Below are positions 54,499-63,170 of a DNA stretch of 64,000 nucleotides, piece after piece (position 1 is the stretch's first letter; each line of letters begins with the position of its first letter). A program made the position numbers and the translations under genes. Location: contig NZ_CP009149.1 of NCBI RefSeq assembly GCF_000739065.1, positions 1,249,311 to 1,313,310 on the forward strand, in the 5' to 3' direction. The stretch comes from Methanocaldococcus bathoardescens. GTDB taxonomy: Archaea; AGJL01; Methanococci; Methanococcales; Methanocaldococcaceae. Under the pieces are notes generated by a model. The model did not search any database and had not been told where the DNA came from. It worked only from the letters and a program-made list of their open reading frames with translations.

Positions 54499-55296
54499 AT
54501 GAAAATAGGATTTTATAATATTCAAGGGGGGACTGGAAAAACAACAATTGCTGCAAATTTTGCTTACATACTTAGTCATTCAGCTAAAACTATATTGATT
54601 GATTGTGATATATATGGAGGAACTACTGCTTTGCTATTTGGTCTTGAAGATAAAGAACACAACCTAAATACATACCTTTCAGGAGACTCTGCAATTGAAG
54701 ATATAATATATCAATACGATGACTTGGCAATTATACATACTGATGTTTCCTCAAGAGTTTTTGGATACAAAGTTGATTTATACAGATTTGAGGATTTAAT
54801 CAAAACGTTGGAGGAAGAGTATGATGTTATAGTTTATGATTTCCCACCAAACATTACTGAAGATAATCCATTGGTTGGATATGTTGGTGAGTTTGAATTG
54901 GTTAATAAAGTTGTTATAGTTGGAGAAGATAGTATTCCATCAATTGTGAACTCACTAAAATCTATGGAGCTTATAAGAGATTTAGGTATAGGGCTTACGG
55001 GGATAATTATAAATAAATATAAGGGGCTTACGGATATTAGTGAGATAATAGACGATGTTATTGGAATTCTACCTTATGACCAAAATGTAGAGAGGCAGTG
55101 GGTAGAGAGTACACCAATAGTAAAAATTAAAACAAAATTCACAAAGGAAATGACTAAATTAACCAATGAGCTTGCAAGTGTATATTTAGAGAAAGATTTG
55201 GCATCATTAAGAGCCTTGAAATTAGCAAAAGCTATATCAGAGCTAACTGAAGAAGAAAAATTAGAAAAAGAATTAGAATTCAAAGATTTAGAATAA
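54499..55296 (+). CDS. ParA/MinD-like ATPase
   Basis: The start is ATG 54499 (MKIGFYNIQGGTGKTTIAAN) after GGTGAT, giving 265 residues. It is a deviant Walker A ATPase (GGTGKTT, residues 10-16, with the Q preceding in place of the usual signature lysine of KGGxGK). TILIDCDIYGGTTALLFG and VIVYDFPPNITEDNP carry switch I and II. The C-terminal helical tail is charged (ELTEEEKLEKELEFKDLE). Whether it segregates DNA or positions proteins is unknown. It lies just after the large secreted protein and 15 bp before hisF. Confidence 0.85.
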   Translation: MKIGFYNIQGGTGKTTIAANFAYILSHSAKTILIDCDIYGGTTALLFGLEDKEHNLNTYLSGDSAIEDIIYQYDDLAIIHTDVSSRVFGYKVDLYRFEDLIKTLEEEYDVIVYDFPPNITEDNPLVGYVGEFELVNKVVIVGEDSIPSIVNSLKSMELIRDLGIGLTGIIINKYKGLTDISEIIDDVIGILPYDQNVERQWVESTPIVKIKTKFTKEMTKLTNELASVYLEKDLASLRALKLAKAISELTEEEKLEKELEFKDLE

Positions 55297-55311
55297 AATG
55301 AAGTGATAGGG

Positions 55312-56130
55312 ATGTTAACAAAGAGGATAATTCCATGTTTGGATATTAAAGATGGGAGAGTAGTTAAAGGGACAAAATTTTTAAATCTGAGAGATGCTGG
55401 AGACCCCGTTGAGTTAGCCCAGTACTATGATAATGAAGGAGCTGATGAACTTGTATTTTTGGATATAACTGCTTCAGCTGAAAAGAGAGATATAATTATT
55501 GATGTTGTGGAAAGAACAGCTGAAAAAGTTTTTATTCCATTAACTGTTGGTGGTGGAATTAAATCAATTGAAGATTTTAGAAAGATATTGAGGGCTGGAG
55601 CTGATAAAGTTTCAATAAATACTGCAGCAGTAAAAAATCCTAATTTAATTAAAGAAGCAAGTGAAATATTTGGCTCTCAATGTGTTGTTGTTGCTATTGA
55701 TGCTAAGAGGCATTATGTTAATGAGGATGAGATAGATAAGATAGATAAGAATGTTGTTAAGGTAGAGGATGGTTATTGCTGGTTTGAAGTTTATATATAT
55801 GGAGGAAAGAAAGAAACTGGTATAGATGCAATAGAATGGGCTAAGAAAGCTGAAGAATTGGGAGCTGGAGAGATTTTATTGACAAGTATAGATAAAGATG
55901 GGACAAAAAGTGGCTATGATTTAGTATTAACAAAAGAGATTTCTAAAAGTGTTAAACTCCCTGTTATTGCGAGTGGAGGTTGTGGAAAACCAGAACATGT
56001 TTATGAAGCATTCACTATAGGAAAAGCAGATGCCGCATTAATGGCAGGGATATTGCATTATAGAGAATATACAATAGAGGAAATAAAGAAATACTGTGCT
56101 GATAGAGGAATACCTATGAGATTGTTATAA
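55312..56130 (+). CDS. hisF: imidazole glycerol phosphate synthase, cyclase subunit HisF
   Basis: The start is ATG 55312 ([20 protein letters not shown]) after AGTGATAGGG, giving 272 residues. This TIM-barrel cyclase uses ammonia from HisH to make imidazole glycerol phosphate and AICAR. Catalytic D11 (CLDIKDG) and the second aspartate in VVVAIDAKR are present, as are phosphate loops TVGGGIKS and [11 protein letters not shown]. It resembles MJ0411. HisH is not adjacent. Convergent with the ABC ATPase. Confidence 0.96.
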   Translation: MLTKRIIPCLDIKDGRVVKGTKFLNLRDAGDPVELAQYYDNEGADELVFLDITASAEKRDIIIDVVERTAEKVFIPLTVGGGIKSIEDFRKILRAGADKVSINTAAVKNPNLIKEASEIFGSQCVVVAIDAKRHYVNEDEIDKIDKNVVKVEDGYCWFEVYIYGGKKETGIDAIEWAKKAEELGAGEILLTSIDKDGTKSGYDLVLTKEISKSVKLPVIASGGCGKPEHVYEAFTIGKADAALMAGILHYREYTIEEIKKYCADRGIPMRLL

Positions 56131-56157
56131 ATCCCATTATTTTATCTTTAATTTTTA

Positions 56158-56925
56158 TTATTTTAGAGATTTTAAGACTTCATCCTTCAATATATTTAAT
56201 ATTTTTTTTCTATATTCAAGAAATTCTATACTTGTTCTATCTCTTGGCCTTTCCAAATCAATTTCAACAATCTCTTTTATCCTCCCAGGTCTTGCGGTTA
56301 ATACAACAACTCTATCTGAAAGATAAACTGCCTCATCAACGCTATGGGTGACGAAAAACACCGTCTTTTTCTCCTTTTGCCATATTTTCAATAGCTCATT
56401 CTGTAAGATGTTTCTTGTTTGGGCATCTAATGCTGCAAACGGCTCATCCATTAAAACAATCTCTGGGTCGTTGGCTAAAGTTCTCGCTATCGCAACTCTT
56501 TGCTGCATCCCTCCACTTAATTGATAAGGATAAGCATCTTCAAACCCTTCTAATCCAACCATTTTAATGAATTTTTTAGCAATCTCTATTCTTTCTTTTT
56601 TTGGAATACCTTTTAACTCTAAACCAAATGTAACGTTTTTTAAAACAGTTCTCCAAGGCATTAATGTATATTGCTGAAATACAACTCCTCTATCAGCTCC
56701 TGGTCCCTTAACTTCTTTTCCATCCAACAAAACTTTTCCTTTAGTTGGATAATCTAAACCGGCTATAATCCTTAGTAATGTTGTTTTTCCACAACCACTC
56801 GGACCCATAACTGTTAAAAATTCATTCTCATAAACCTCTAAATTAATATTATCTAATGCTTTAACTCTATTTCCATTAAATTCAAAAATTTTTGTTAGAT
56901 TTTCAACTTTCAGCTTCACTTTCAT
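56158..56925 (-). CDS. ABC transporter ATPase, SsuB/TauB type
   Basis: A 255-residue importer ATPase. Walker A GPSGCGKT (41-48), Q-loop [11 protein letters not shown], signature [15 protein letters not shown] and Walker [14 protein letters not shown] are complete. The H-loop is [13 protein letters not shown]. The sequence is most like the nitrate/sulfonate/taurine group. It resembles MJ0412. The permease gene lies 347 bp upstream on the same strand, with a hairpin/MITE composite in between. No substrate-binding protein gene is visible. Confidence 0.9.
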   Translation of the reverse strand: MKVKLKVENLTKIFEFNGNRVKALDNINLEVYENEFLTVMGPSGCGKTTLLRIIAGLDYPTKGKVLLDGKEVKGPGADRGVVFQQYTLMPWRTVLKNVTFGLELKGIPKKERIEIAKKFIKMVGLEGFEDAYPYQLSGGMQQRVAIARTLANDPEIVLMDEPFAALDAQTRNILQNELLKIWQKEKKTVFFVTHSVDEAVYLSDRVVVLTARPGRIKEIVEIDLERPRDRTSIEFLEYRKKILNILKDEVLKSLK

Positions 56926-56949
56926 CCTATCCCTTTTTTATTTCTTAGA

Positions 56950-57236
56950 CCATAGGAGGAAACCTCCTATTGGTATGAACCTTTTAGTAAAAGCTTCACC
57001 AAAATATAACACCTCCTCGCTTCGCTCGGAGGTGTAACTTAGAGTTTTTTGGGTATACCAATAGGGCGAAGCCCTATGGTTGCGGATACCACACGTCCAT
57101 TAACCAATTATCAAAGATTTTAAATTAAATAAGGCACTTATAGAAGCCCAAAGGGCTTCTAAATATTCCTTAGTAAATAATATCTTCCTTTGATAATTGG
57201 TTATAAGTTGCCTCTTTCAGAGGCAATTAATGTCCA
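56950..57236 (-). repeat. composite hairpin element, largest copy, interrupted by a MITE
   Basis: Read on the minus strand: module A (stem GCCTCT/AGAGGC, split by the MITE at 57102-57202), a reversed B hairpin (ATAGGGC-GAA-GCCCTAT), a CCTCCGAGC/GCGAGGAGG hairpin, a loop resembling AAGCTTTTACTAAAAGG, and a final B hairpin (ATAGGAGG-TTT-CCTCCTAT) ending CCTATGG. The stems differ from the other copies but pairing is kept. Confidence 0.75.
57102..57202. mobile_element. MITE-like element, family 3 (nested)
   Basis: A 101-bp element with perfect 15-bp inverted termini AACCAATTATCAAAG and CTTTGATAATTGGTT. The core is AATAAGGCACTTAT, a hairpin AGAAGCCC-AAA-GGGCTTCT and ATTCCTTAG. It splits module A of the surrounding hairpin element between CGTCCATTA and TAAGTTGCC, so it is younger than that element. 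It has no ORF. Confidence 0.82.
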
Positions 57237-57272
57237 ATATATGTCTTTTAATGATGCCTTAATTATTTCATT

Positions 57273-58049
57273 CTATTTCATCATTTTTCTCCATACGAAA
57301 TACTTGTCTTCAATATATCTTAGCCCTCTGTCTAATATAAGCCCAATTAATCCAATAATTATCATACAGGCAATAACAACATCCATTCTACTTAATGAAT
57401 AGGCATACATAATTAGATAACCTAAACCAGCATTACTTGATGGTAGCATTTCAGCAGCAACAACACACATCCATGCTATACCTGCTCCAACTCTAAGTCC
57501 AGTTAAAATACTTGGAGATGATGCAGGGATAACAACTTTTATTAAAATATCTCTACCTTTAGCTCCTAATGTTAAAGCCGCTTCAATTAATGGGGTAGGA
57601 ACTCCTTTAACTCCGGATATGGTGTTTATTAATATTGGGAAGAACGCTCCAATGAATATTATAAATATCATTGACATCTCTCCAAGTCCAAACCATGCCA
57701 ATGATAGAGGAACCCAAGCTAATGGTGGAATTGGTCTTAATAGTTCAATTAAAGTATCGCATAAGCTGTTTATTGTTCTATAATATCCCATCAATATTCC
57801 TAAAGGTATTGCTACAATTGAGGCTAATAAAAAACCACCTAAAACTCTCTTTATGCTAATTATTGTATTGTCTATTAAACTTCCAGTTCCTAAAATTCCT
57901 TCAAATGGATGAATTAGAACGTTAATAACTGCCTCAACTTTTGGCAAGATAACAGGTTTATTTAGATATATAGCTAAAATTTCCCATGCAATGACGACAC
58001 CTATTGGAAGAGCTACTTTTAGTATTATATCTCTCGAACTTATCTTCAC
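57273..58049 (-). CDS. ABC transporter permease, SsuC/TauC type
   Basis: A 258-residue permease with about six transmembrane helices. The EAA loop that docks the ATPase is PLIEAALTLGAKGRDILIKVVIPASSPSILTGL (about residues 151-183). The N-terminal LPIGVVIAWEILAIYL is typical of the nitrate/sulfonate/taurine family. It resembles MJ0413. It is the upstream partner of the ATPase gene, but the pair is now separated by repeat elements, which may place terminator-like hairpins inside the operon. Confidence 0.9.
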   Translation of the reverse strand: MKISSRDIILKVALPIGVVIAWEILAIYLNKPVILPKVEAVINVLIHPFEGILGTGSLIDNTIISIKRVLGGFLLASIVAIPLGILMGYYRTINSLCDTLIELLRPIPPLAWVPLSLAWFGLGEMSMIFIIFIGAFFPILINTISGVKGVPTPLIEAALTLGAKGRDILIKVVIPASSPSILTGLRVGAGIAWMCVVAAEMLPSSNAGLGYLIMYAYSLSRMDVVIACMIIIGLIGLILDRGLRYIEDKYFVWRKMMK

Positions 58050-58127
58050 ACATATCCCCTTTTTGATTCATCTCTTGTCTCATAATTTAACAAAACTTTA
58101 AAAATACTATGAAGTATTTAAATTTTG

Positions 58128-59300
58128 TTATTCCCAAAGTGTTCCATTTAAATAGCTAATAATTTTGTCGTTAGTTTTATTGTAAATCTTTCCAATTAAC
58201 GCCTTAATTTTAACTCCTTCATCAGTATTAATTTCTTCAACATTTTTTATTGTTATAACCATCTTCATCTTTCTCATAAAATCTAAAAACTCATCAAAAT
58301 CCTCTTCACTATCAAATATTAGCTCAAAATCTTCAGAAACTCTCTCTCCATTAGCTACTTTATTAATTGTTTCAACCATTGGGGATAAAATTGCTTCCCC
58401 TAAATCTTTAGCCCTCTTTTTTCTTTCTTCAAGAGTTTCTTTAAACTCATAACTCATAAATCCTTCTCTCACAATTCTACTAAATATAAAGTCAATACCT
58501 AAATCAAAGAAAAATGTAAATGCTGATTTTAAATCTTCACATTGAGTGTAGTGAGTTGTGTATTTTATAGGGGAAATAGCCATGTCAGGGTCTTTTAAAA
58601 CAACACCCTCCCTCCCTTCTTTATTTAACTCTTCAATAATTTTTCTTACATGTATGTGGGCTTCATCCTTATCAACAATAGCTAAGGGCTTAACATGAGG
58701 CAAGTTATATTTTTCACATAACTTTATTCTCTCTTTTACTGGCAGGGATTTGTTAGTTTCCCTCTCTTTTATGTCAAATATATAAAATCCTAAATTTTCA
58801 TAACCTCTATCAACTTCCTTATAATAATAAGGAGTGTAAGGGTTGTTTAAACCAATCATCTCCCCACATAGCATGTATTCATTATAATCATCTAAAATCT
58901 CTAAATTTAAGAATTTTTTAACTTTTTTTGTTGTGAATGGGCAGATATATCCACTTCTTGTTAATGCATAAACTTCGCCATCTATTTTAACTATTCTTAT
59001 ATTATAGCCGTTCAATTTTTCTTCAACAACAACTTTATCAATAAAGTGCTTTTTTATTGTTGGATAGAGAGTTATAGCTCTATATGTCTTTGGATAACCT
59101 CTAACAACATCAAGATTATCATTTAAAAATATAACTGTCCCCTTCTCTACCCCTTTAAATTCTTTTTTGAATAATAAGTGTTTTTGTTCTTTATATTCAT
59201 CTTCCCTTAAAATTTTCTTTTTAAAAGCTTTATCCAAATCTTTTATAGATAAATTGAGTTTTTCCGCTATTTTATCTAAATCGTATGTTGAAACTTGCAT
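58128..59300 (-). CDS. ATP-dependent RNA ligase (Rnl3 family)
   Basis: The start is ATG 59300 (MQVSTYDLDKIAEKLN) after GGTTGAT (the frame opens at 59315), giving 390 residues. The nucleotidyl-accepting lysine is K95 in VEEKLNGYNIRIV (motif I). Motifs include CGEMIGLNNPYTPYY (III), EGVVLKDPD (IV) and the C-terminal dimerisation domain. Archaeal Rnl3 enzymes adenylate and circularise single-stranded RNA in vitro; the biological substrate is unsettled. It resembles MJ0414. The HARP partner gene is elsewhere in this window (10883-11563). Confidence 0.93.
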   Translation of the reverse strand: MQVSTYDLDKIAEKLNLSIKDLDKAFKKKILREDEYKEQKHLLFKKEFKGVEKGTVIFLNDNLDVVRGYPKTYRAITLYPTIKKHFIDKVVVEEKLNGYNIRIVKIDGEVYALTRSGYICPFTTKKVKKFLNLEILDDYNEYMLCGEMIGLNNPYTPYYYKEVDRGYENLGFYIFDIKERETNKSLPVKERIKLCEKYNLPHVKPLAIVDKDEAHIHVRKIIEELNKEGREGVVLKDPDMAISPIKYTTHYTQCEDLKSAFTFFFDLGIDFIFSRIVREGFMSYEFKETLEERKKRAKDLGEAILSPMVETINKVANGERVSEDFELIFDSEEDFDEFLDFMRKMKMVITIKNVEEINTDEGVKIKALIGKIYNKTNDKIISYLNGTLWE

Positions 59301-59430
59301 AACTATCAACCCCATGTATTCTATAAATCTGAAATGCTTTGATAATATGCTAAAGTTATAAATAACTTTAGTTACAAAATTAATATTAGTTGTTTTAACC
59401 TAAAAATATTTACTAAAAAGTGGGATAAGA

Positions 59431-59919
59431 ATGAGACGATTTGGAATAATGAGTGTGGTTGTAATTTTTACCTTAATTAGCTTGGTAATGAGTGGTTGTA
59501 TGGTAATCCTTCCAAAAAAATACCCCGATGTTTTGTATAAAGAATATGATGTAGTAAAGATTGAGAATAGGACAATAAACGGTGTAAAGACAGCCATAGT
59601 GTATCAAGTAAAGACAAAGATTGGGCCAAGAAGTAGTGCATCTGACTTAGATGCAGATAGTAAAAAAGATATTGGAGCAATAACATATTATGTTTTTAAA
59701 AATACTGATGTTGATGAAGTGCAAATTATCTGCTACTACGCAGGAGGAGGAGGGCTCCAGCCATATTATAAATTTAAGATAAAGAGAAGGGATGCTGAGC
59801 TGTCTGGGTTTTTGAATGCTTCAGAAAAGGAACTACCTTCTGCAGTGTTATATTACTTTAATAAGCTAAAATCTTTGGGGGATATTTGGATTAATGACAG
59901 ATTGCCAGTAAATGAATAA
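59431..59919 (+). CDS. predicted lipoprotein
   Basis: A 162-residue protein with signal sequence MRRFGIMSVVVIFTLISLVMSGC and lipobox VMSGC, so probably anchored on the outer face of the membrane. The mature part is beta-rich with DVVKIENRTINGVKTAIVYQV and a Tyr/Gly-rich segment (IICYYAGGGGLQPYYKFKI). No family recognised. The zinc-ribbon gene begins 27 bp later on the same strand. Confidence 0.7.
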   Translation: MRRFGIMSVVVIFTLISLVMSGCMVILPKKYPDVLYKEYDVVKIENRTINGVKTAIVYQVKTKIGPRSSASDLDADSKKDIGAITYYVFKNTDVDEVQIICYYAGGGGLQPYYKFKIKRRDAELSGFLNASEKELPSAVLYYFNKLKSLGDIWINDRLPVNE

Positions 59920-59946
59920 ATGCTATAATATAACTATGGTGATAAT

Positions 59947-60519
59947 ATGGTTCGAGTAGTTCCTTTAACTGATGAAGAAAAAATGAGTATAGTTTCAGGA
60001 TTAAGAAGTTCAGTACCTGCTACAAAATTGGTTACATTAAGAAAATTGCAAGAGATTGCTGAAACTAGACCAGAGGCAATTTTATACTTAGATGCTTATG
60101 ACAAAGTAACATTGAATGAGATAATTACATTATTAAATCAGATAATTGAATACGACCCTGATGAGATTCTAAGAAGAGAAGCAATGATAACCCTTGAAAA
60201 AGTTAAAAAAGCATTAGGTGCTAAATTTTCAACGTTTGTTCCACTTTGTAATTCCTGTAACTCTCCAATTGACTTAGGATGGGGTTATTGTACCAACTGT
60301 GGGGCTGAAATTAAAAATATGACATTTGAGGAAGAAATAGAAAGATGTAAGAACTGTAATAATTACATTTCAGATTCTTGGAAATTCTGTGCTCACTGTG
60401 GTACAAAGTTAAAAGAAGAGGAAGAAGAAGTTTTAAGATGTCCAAACTGTAAAAGACCTGTACAGCCTGAATGGCTTATATGTCCATACTGTGGTTATAG
60501 ACTTAAAAGAAAGCCATAA
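59947..60519 (+). CDS. triple zinc-ribbon protein with helical N-terminus
   Basis: A 190-residue protein. Residues 1-95 are a HEAT-like helical domain (DEEKMSIVSGLRSSVPATKLVTLRKLQEIA..., EILRREAMITLEKVKKAL). Three zinc ribbons follow: CNSC/CTNCG, CKNC/CAHCG, CPNC/CPYCG (about residues 100-185). The double zinc ribbon arrangement suggests nucleic acid or protein binding. It resembles MJ0416. Function unknown. Confidence 0.8.
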   Translation: MVRVVPLTDEEKMSIVSGLRSSVPATKLVTLRKLQEIAETRPEAILYLDAYDKVTLNEIITLLNQIIEYDPDEILRREAMITLEKVKKALGAKFSTFVPLCNSCNSPIDLGWGYCTNCGAEIKNMTFEEEIERCKNCNNYISDSWKFCAHCGTKLKEEEEEVLRCPNCKRPVQPEWLICPYCGYRLKRKP

Positions 60520-60534
60520 TACATAATAAATAAT

Positions 60535-61248
60535 TTAAATATTCAATCCTTTCCTGACTTTTTTAACAACTTTGCTATATACTGCAATATTGTATTTACT
60601 TCCCAACTTTCCAAAATGCCATCTTGTTTTCCACGGATTTTTTAGTAAATTAGATTTTGCCTTTAATAACTCTTTAGTTTTTATTTCTAATAAATTTAAA
60701 AACTCTTTTGGTGATAAATCATCAGGTTTTTCTATATTTAGCTCACTAAATTTTGTATAGGCGTTTCCAACTTCCCAAATAAAGTGTGCATCGCTTCCAA
60801 AAGCCATTGCAAAGTCGTATTTTTCAGCATATTCCAAAGCTTTTAAATTTGGCTCTATGCTACGGCATCTGCTATTAAAAACTTCGACAATATGAACATA
60901 TTTCAAAAACTCTTTCTCCTCTAACACATTAAATTTTGCTAAACTTCTTCTTCTACTCATATCAAAAGGGTGTGGAAGATAAATCAAAGCCCCTTGCTCT
61001 CTAACTCTATCTAATGCTTCATACAAATCTAAGTTTGGAGGAATTTCTTCATTTAAAAATAAACCAATAAATTCTCCCCTATTTGTTGCTATTTCTTCCC
61101 CGGGTATCGCAAAATTTAGTTTAGTTAGCTTATTGTGGTCACAAATCGCTGGGATAATATTTCTCTTTATACAAAATTTTTCTAAGAAGCTTCTTGGATT
61201 TAAAGAACATTTACTTACTATAGAATGAACATGTAAATCTACTTTCAT
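60535..61248 (-). CDS. PHP-domain metallo-phosphoesterase
   Basis: A 237-residue PHP protein. Metal-binding motifs VDLHVHSIVSKCS (3-15), ICDHNKLT (about 35-42), YLPHPFDMSRR (about 95-105) and FGSDAHF (about 152-158) are present. The family is related to the DNA polymerase PHP domain and to histidinol-phosphatase-like phosphoesterases. It resembles MJ0417. Substrate unknown. Confidence 0.87.
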   Translation of the reverse strand: MKVDLHVHSIVSKCSLNPRSFLEKFCIKRNIIPAICDHNKLTKLNFAIPGEEIATNRGEFIGLFLNEEIPPNLDLYEALDRVREQGALIYLPHPFDMSRRRSLAKFNVLEEKEFLKYVHIVEVFNSRCRSIEPNLKALEYAEKYDFAMAFGSDAHFIWEVGNAYTKFSELNIEKPDDLSPKEFLNLLEIKTKELLKAKSNLLKNPWKTRWHFGKLGSKYNIAVYSKVVKKVRKGLNI

Positions 61249-61363
61249 TGATGTCCCCGATACTATTTATAAGAATTTTTAGAATTTTAAGATTCATTAA
61301 GACAATCTATTAATTTAAGTTTTACTCATAAATTACTAATACTTTTATGATTTGGTGATAATT

Positions 61364-62128
61364 ATGAAAAAAATTGGCATACTCGAAGTAGTTGTTATAT
61401 TGTCTATATTAATAACTTCTATATCCTTGGCATATAAATTTTATAGTAATAATGGAAATGATTATGAGTTTGATGGAAACCAGATGTATAAATGTGCATG
61501 GGTATGTGAAAAAATTTTGAATAAAAATTTTCCTTTAAACGCCACTGTCATTGGAAAATGGACGCTATCTAAAAAACCTTTCAATGAAGAGGTTGTGATA
61601 TACGATGCAAAAGGGGGAACGTTATATGCAATATATAATGGAACACCAATAACTATTGGGGGAGAATTAGCTTATCAGGAAGATATAGCTGCAAAAAAAA
61701 TAATATTGCATCCAATTGGAAAGTCAATAATATTTTATGAATTAGATCCAATAGAAGGAAAGTCATTCAGAGATATTGCAAATGAAATAGAAAACACAAC
61801 AAAAAACTTTAGTGGGTTGAATATTGTTGATGTTATAGTTGAGGGTAGTATGGGAGTTGATTCAAAAACATATACGCCAGCTGGGAGACAGAGGATTATA
61901 AACAATCTTGATGTTGATATTAAAAAAGGTTTAGAACTATATTTTGTTGAGTATGGAATTATAATTAATGGAAAAATCCATTTGAATACATTAAAAAATC
62001 TTGATAAATGTATGGGAGCTTCAAATATATCAACATCAAAACTAACTGTCTATGTTGTGGTAAATAATTCGATAGATGAAATACCTACCAAAATAAAGGA
62101 AAAATATGCCATTGTTACATTGGGATAA
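61364..62128 (+). CDS. secreted or membrane-anchored protein of unknown function
   Basis: The start is ATG 61364 (MKKIGILEVVVILSILITSISLAYKFY) after GGTGAT, giving 254 residues. An uncleaved signal-anchor at residues 1-25 is followed by an extracellular domain with CAWVCEKIL, KGGTLYAIYNGTPITIGGELAYQEDIAAKKII and several N-glycosylation sequons (NTT, NFS, NIS, NNS). No family recognised. It ends one base before the start of the polymerase-like gene, so the two are probably cotranscribed and related in envelope glycan work. Confidence 0.68.
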   Translation: MKKIGILEVVVILSILITSISLAYKFYSNNGNDYEFDGNQMYKCAWVCEKILNKNFPLNATVIGKWTLSKKPFNEEVVIYDAKGGTLYAIYNGTPITIGGELAYQEDIAAKKIILHPIGKSIIFYELDPIEGKSFRDIANEIENTTKNFSGLNIVDVIVEGSMGVDSKTYTPAGRQRIINNLDVDIKKGLELYFVEYGIIINGKIHLNTLKNLDKCMGASNISTSKLTVYVVVNNSIDEIPTKIKEKYAIVTLG

Positions 62129-62129
62129 C

Positions 62130-63170
62130 ATGAGAAAGATTGAGCTTCATCATGTATTTGTTATATTATCTTGCATTTATTTAATATTTTCAGACATTTC
62201 AATAAATTCAGCAGTTATATTTTTATTTTCAGCAATATTCTTTTATATATCTTTTATTGCTGGTAAAAGGTTATATTATTTAATTTGCATAGATAAGGAG
62301 AATTTAAAAATAAACTTAAAGAAACATTATAATTTTGGAATTTTTTTAATGATAGTTGGATTAATAGCAGTTATCTCTGATTTAATTTGGGTAAAGGATG
62401 TCCCTTTATTTAATCCATTATCAAGAAAATTTTTAAATGTATATTTTACAACATTATCACATCTATTTTTAGTAGGTTGGGCAATTGTAGTAGCTTCTTC
62501 CGATATTGATAAGAAAAAAGTTTTATTTTATACGATTATATTTTCAATACTAATTATGCTTCTTGGATATAGGACAAATGTATTAGTTTTGTTAATTTCT
62601 GTCGGTGCAATTCTCTACTATAAAAATAAAATATCTAACAGAGAGATTTTGAAATATGGCATTCTTGTCTTTGTTATTTTGTTGGGATTGTCAATATTGA
62701 GATTATATGCTTTGAGAGTAGAAGGAAATCCAATTACATCAAGAATAACATTAACTATGAGCGTCTATGATATAATATTCAATAATTTTAATGGGGTTTT
62801 TAATGGCTACATACACTATGCAGCAATATTTTCGTATTTTGGGCTGTGTAATGGAGCGAGAACCGTTATAGCTAAAACGTTAGGGATTTATAGCGTTAGC
62901 ATTACACCAACAATAGTTGGGGCAATTGTTGGAGATTATGGAACTTTGGCTATAATTCCATACTTTGGGATGTTGGGGATATTTTTAGGATTTTTTTATA
63001 AATTGGCAAAAGATTTTAGAGGAGTTTATTTGGGAATTTATGGAATATTATTTGCCTATACACTTATAGGAATTGAGAGCGGGATTTTAGATTTAGATGT
63101 AATTCTCTATTATTTCTTTGGGTTGATATTATGCATATATGTAATATTATTGAGAAAATTAAAAAGATAG
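62130..63170 (+). CDS. oligosaccharide repeat-unit polymerase-like membrane protein 1
   Basis: The start is ATG 62130 (MRKIELHHVFVILSC), one base after the preceding stop (TTGGGATAACATG), giving 346 residues. About ten hydrophobic segments are present. LLGYRTNVLVLLISVGAILYY and the periplasm-facing GARTVIAKTLGIYS...TIVGAIVGDYG...IPYFGMLGIFLG are typical of Wzy-like repeat-unit polymerases (TIGR04370-like). It probably acts in envelope or glycoprotein glycan assembly. The 3' end overlaps the next gene by 40 bp. Confidence 0.72.
   Translation: MRKIELHHVFVILSCIYLIFSDISINSAVIFLFSAIFFYISFIAGKRLYYLICIDKENLKINLKKHYNFGIFLMIVGLIAVISDLIWVKDVPLFNPLSRKFLNVYFTTLSHLFLVGWAIVVASSDIDKKKVLFYTIIFSILIMLLGYRTNVLVLLISVGAILYYKNKISNREILKYGILVFVILLGLSILRLYALRVEGNPITSRITLTMSVYDIIFNNFNGVFNGYIHYAAIFSYFGLCNGARTVIAKTLGIYSVSITPTIVGAIVGDYGTLAIIPYFGMLGIFLGFFYKLAKDFRGVYLGIYGILFAYTLIGIESGILDLDVILYYFFGLILCIYVILLRKLKR

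Larger units (their letters stand above)
56926..57272. other. 347-bp intergenic region between ABC permease and ATPase
   Basis: Almost wholly occupied by a composite hairpin element (56950-57236) with a family 3 MITE nested in it (57102-57202). The GC-rich hairpin ACCTCCTCGC-TTC-GCTCGGAGGT lies at about 57009-57034. No coding sequence is seen. Confidence 0.75.
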
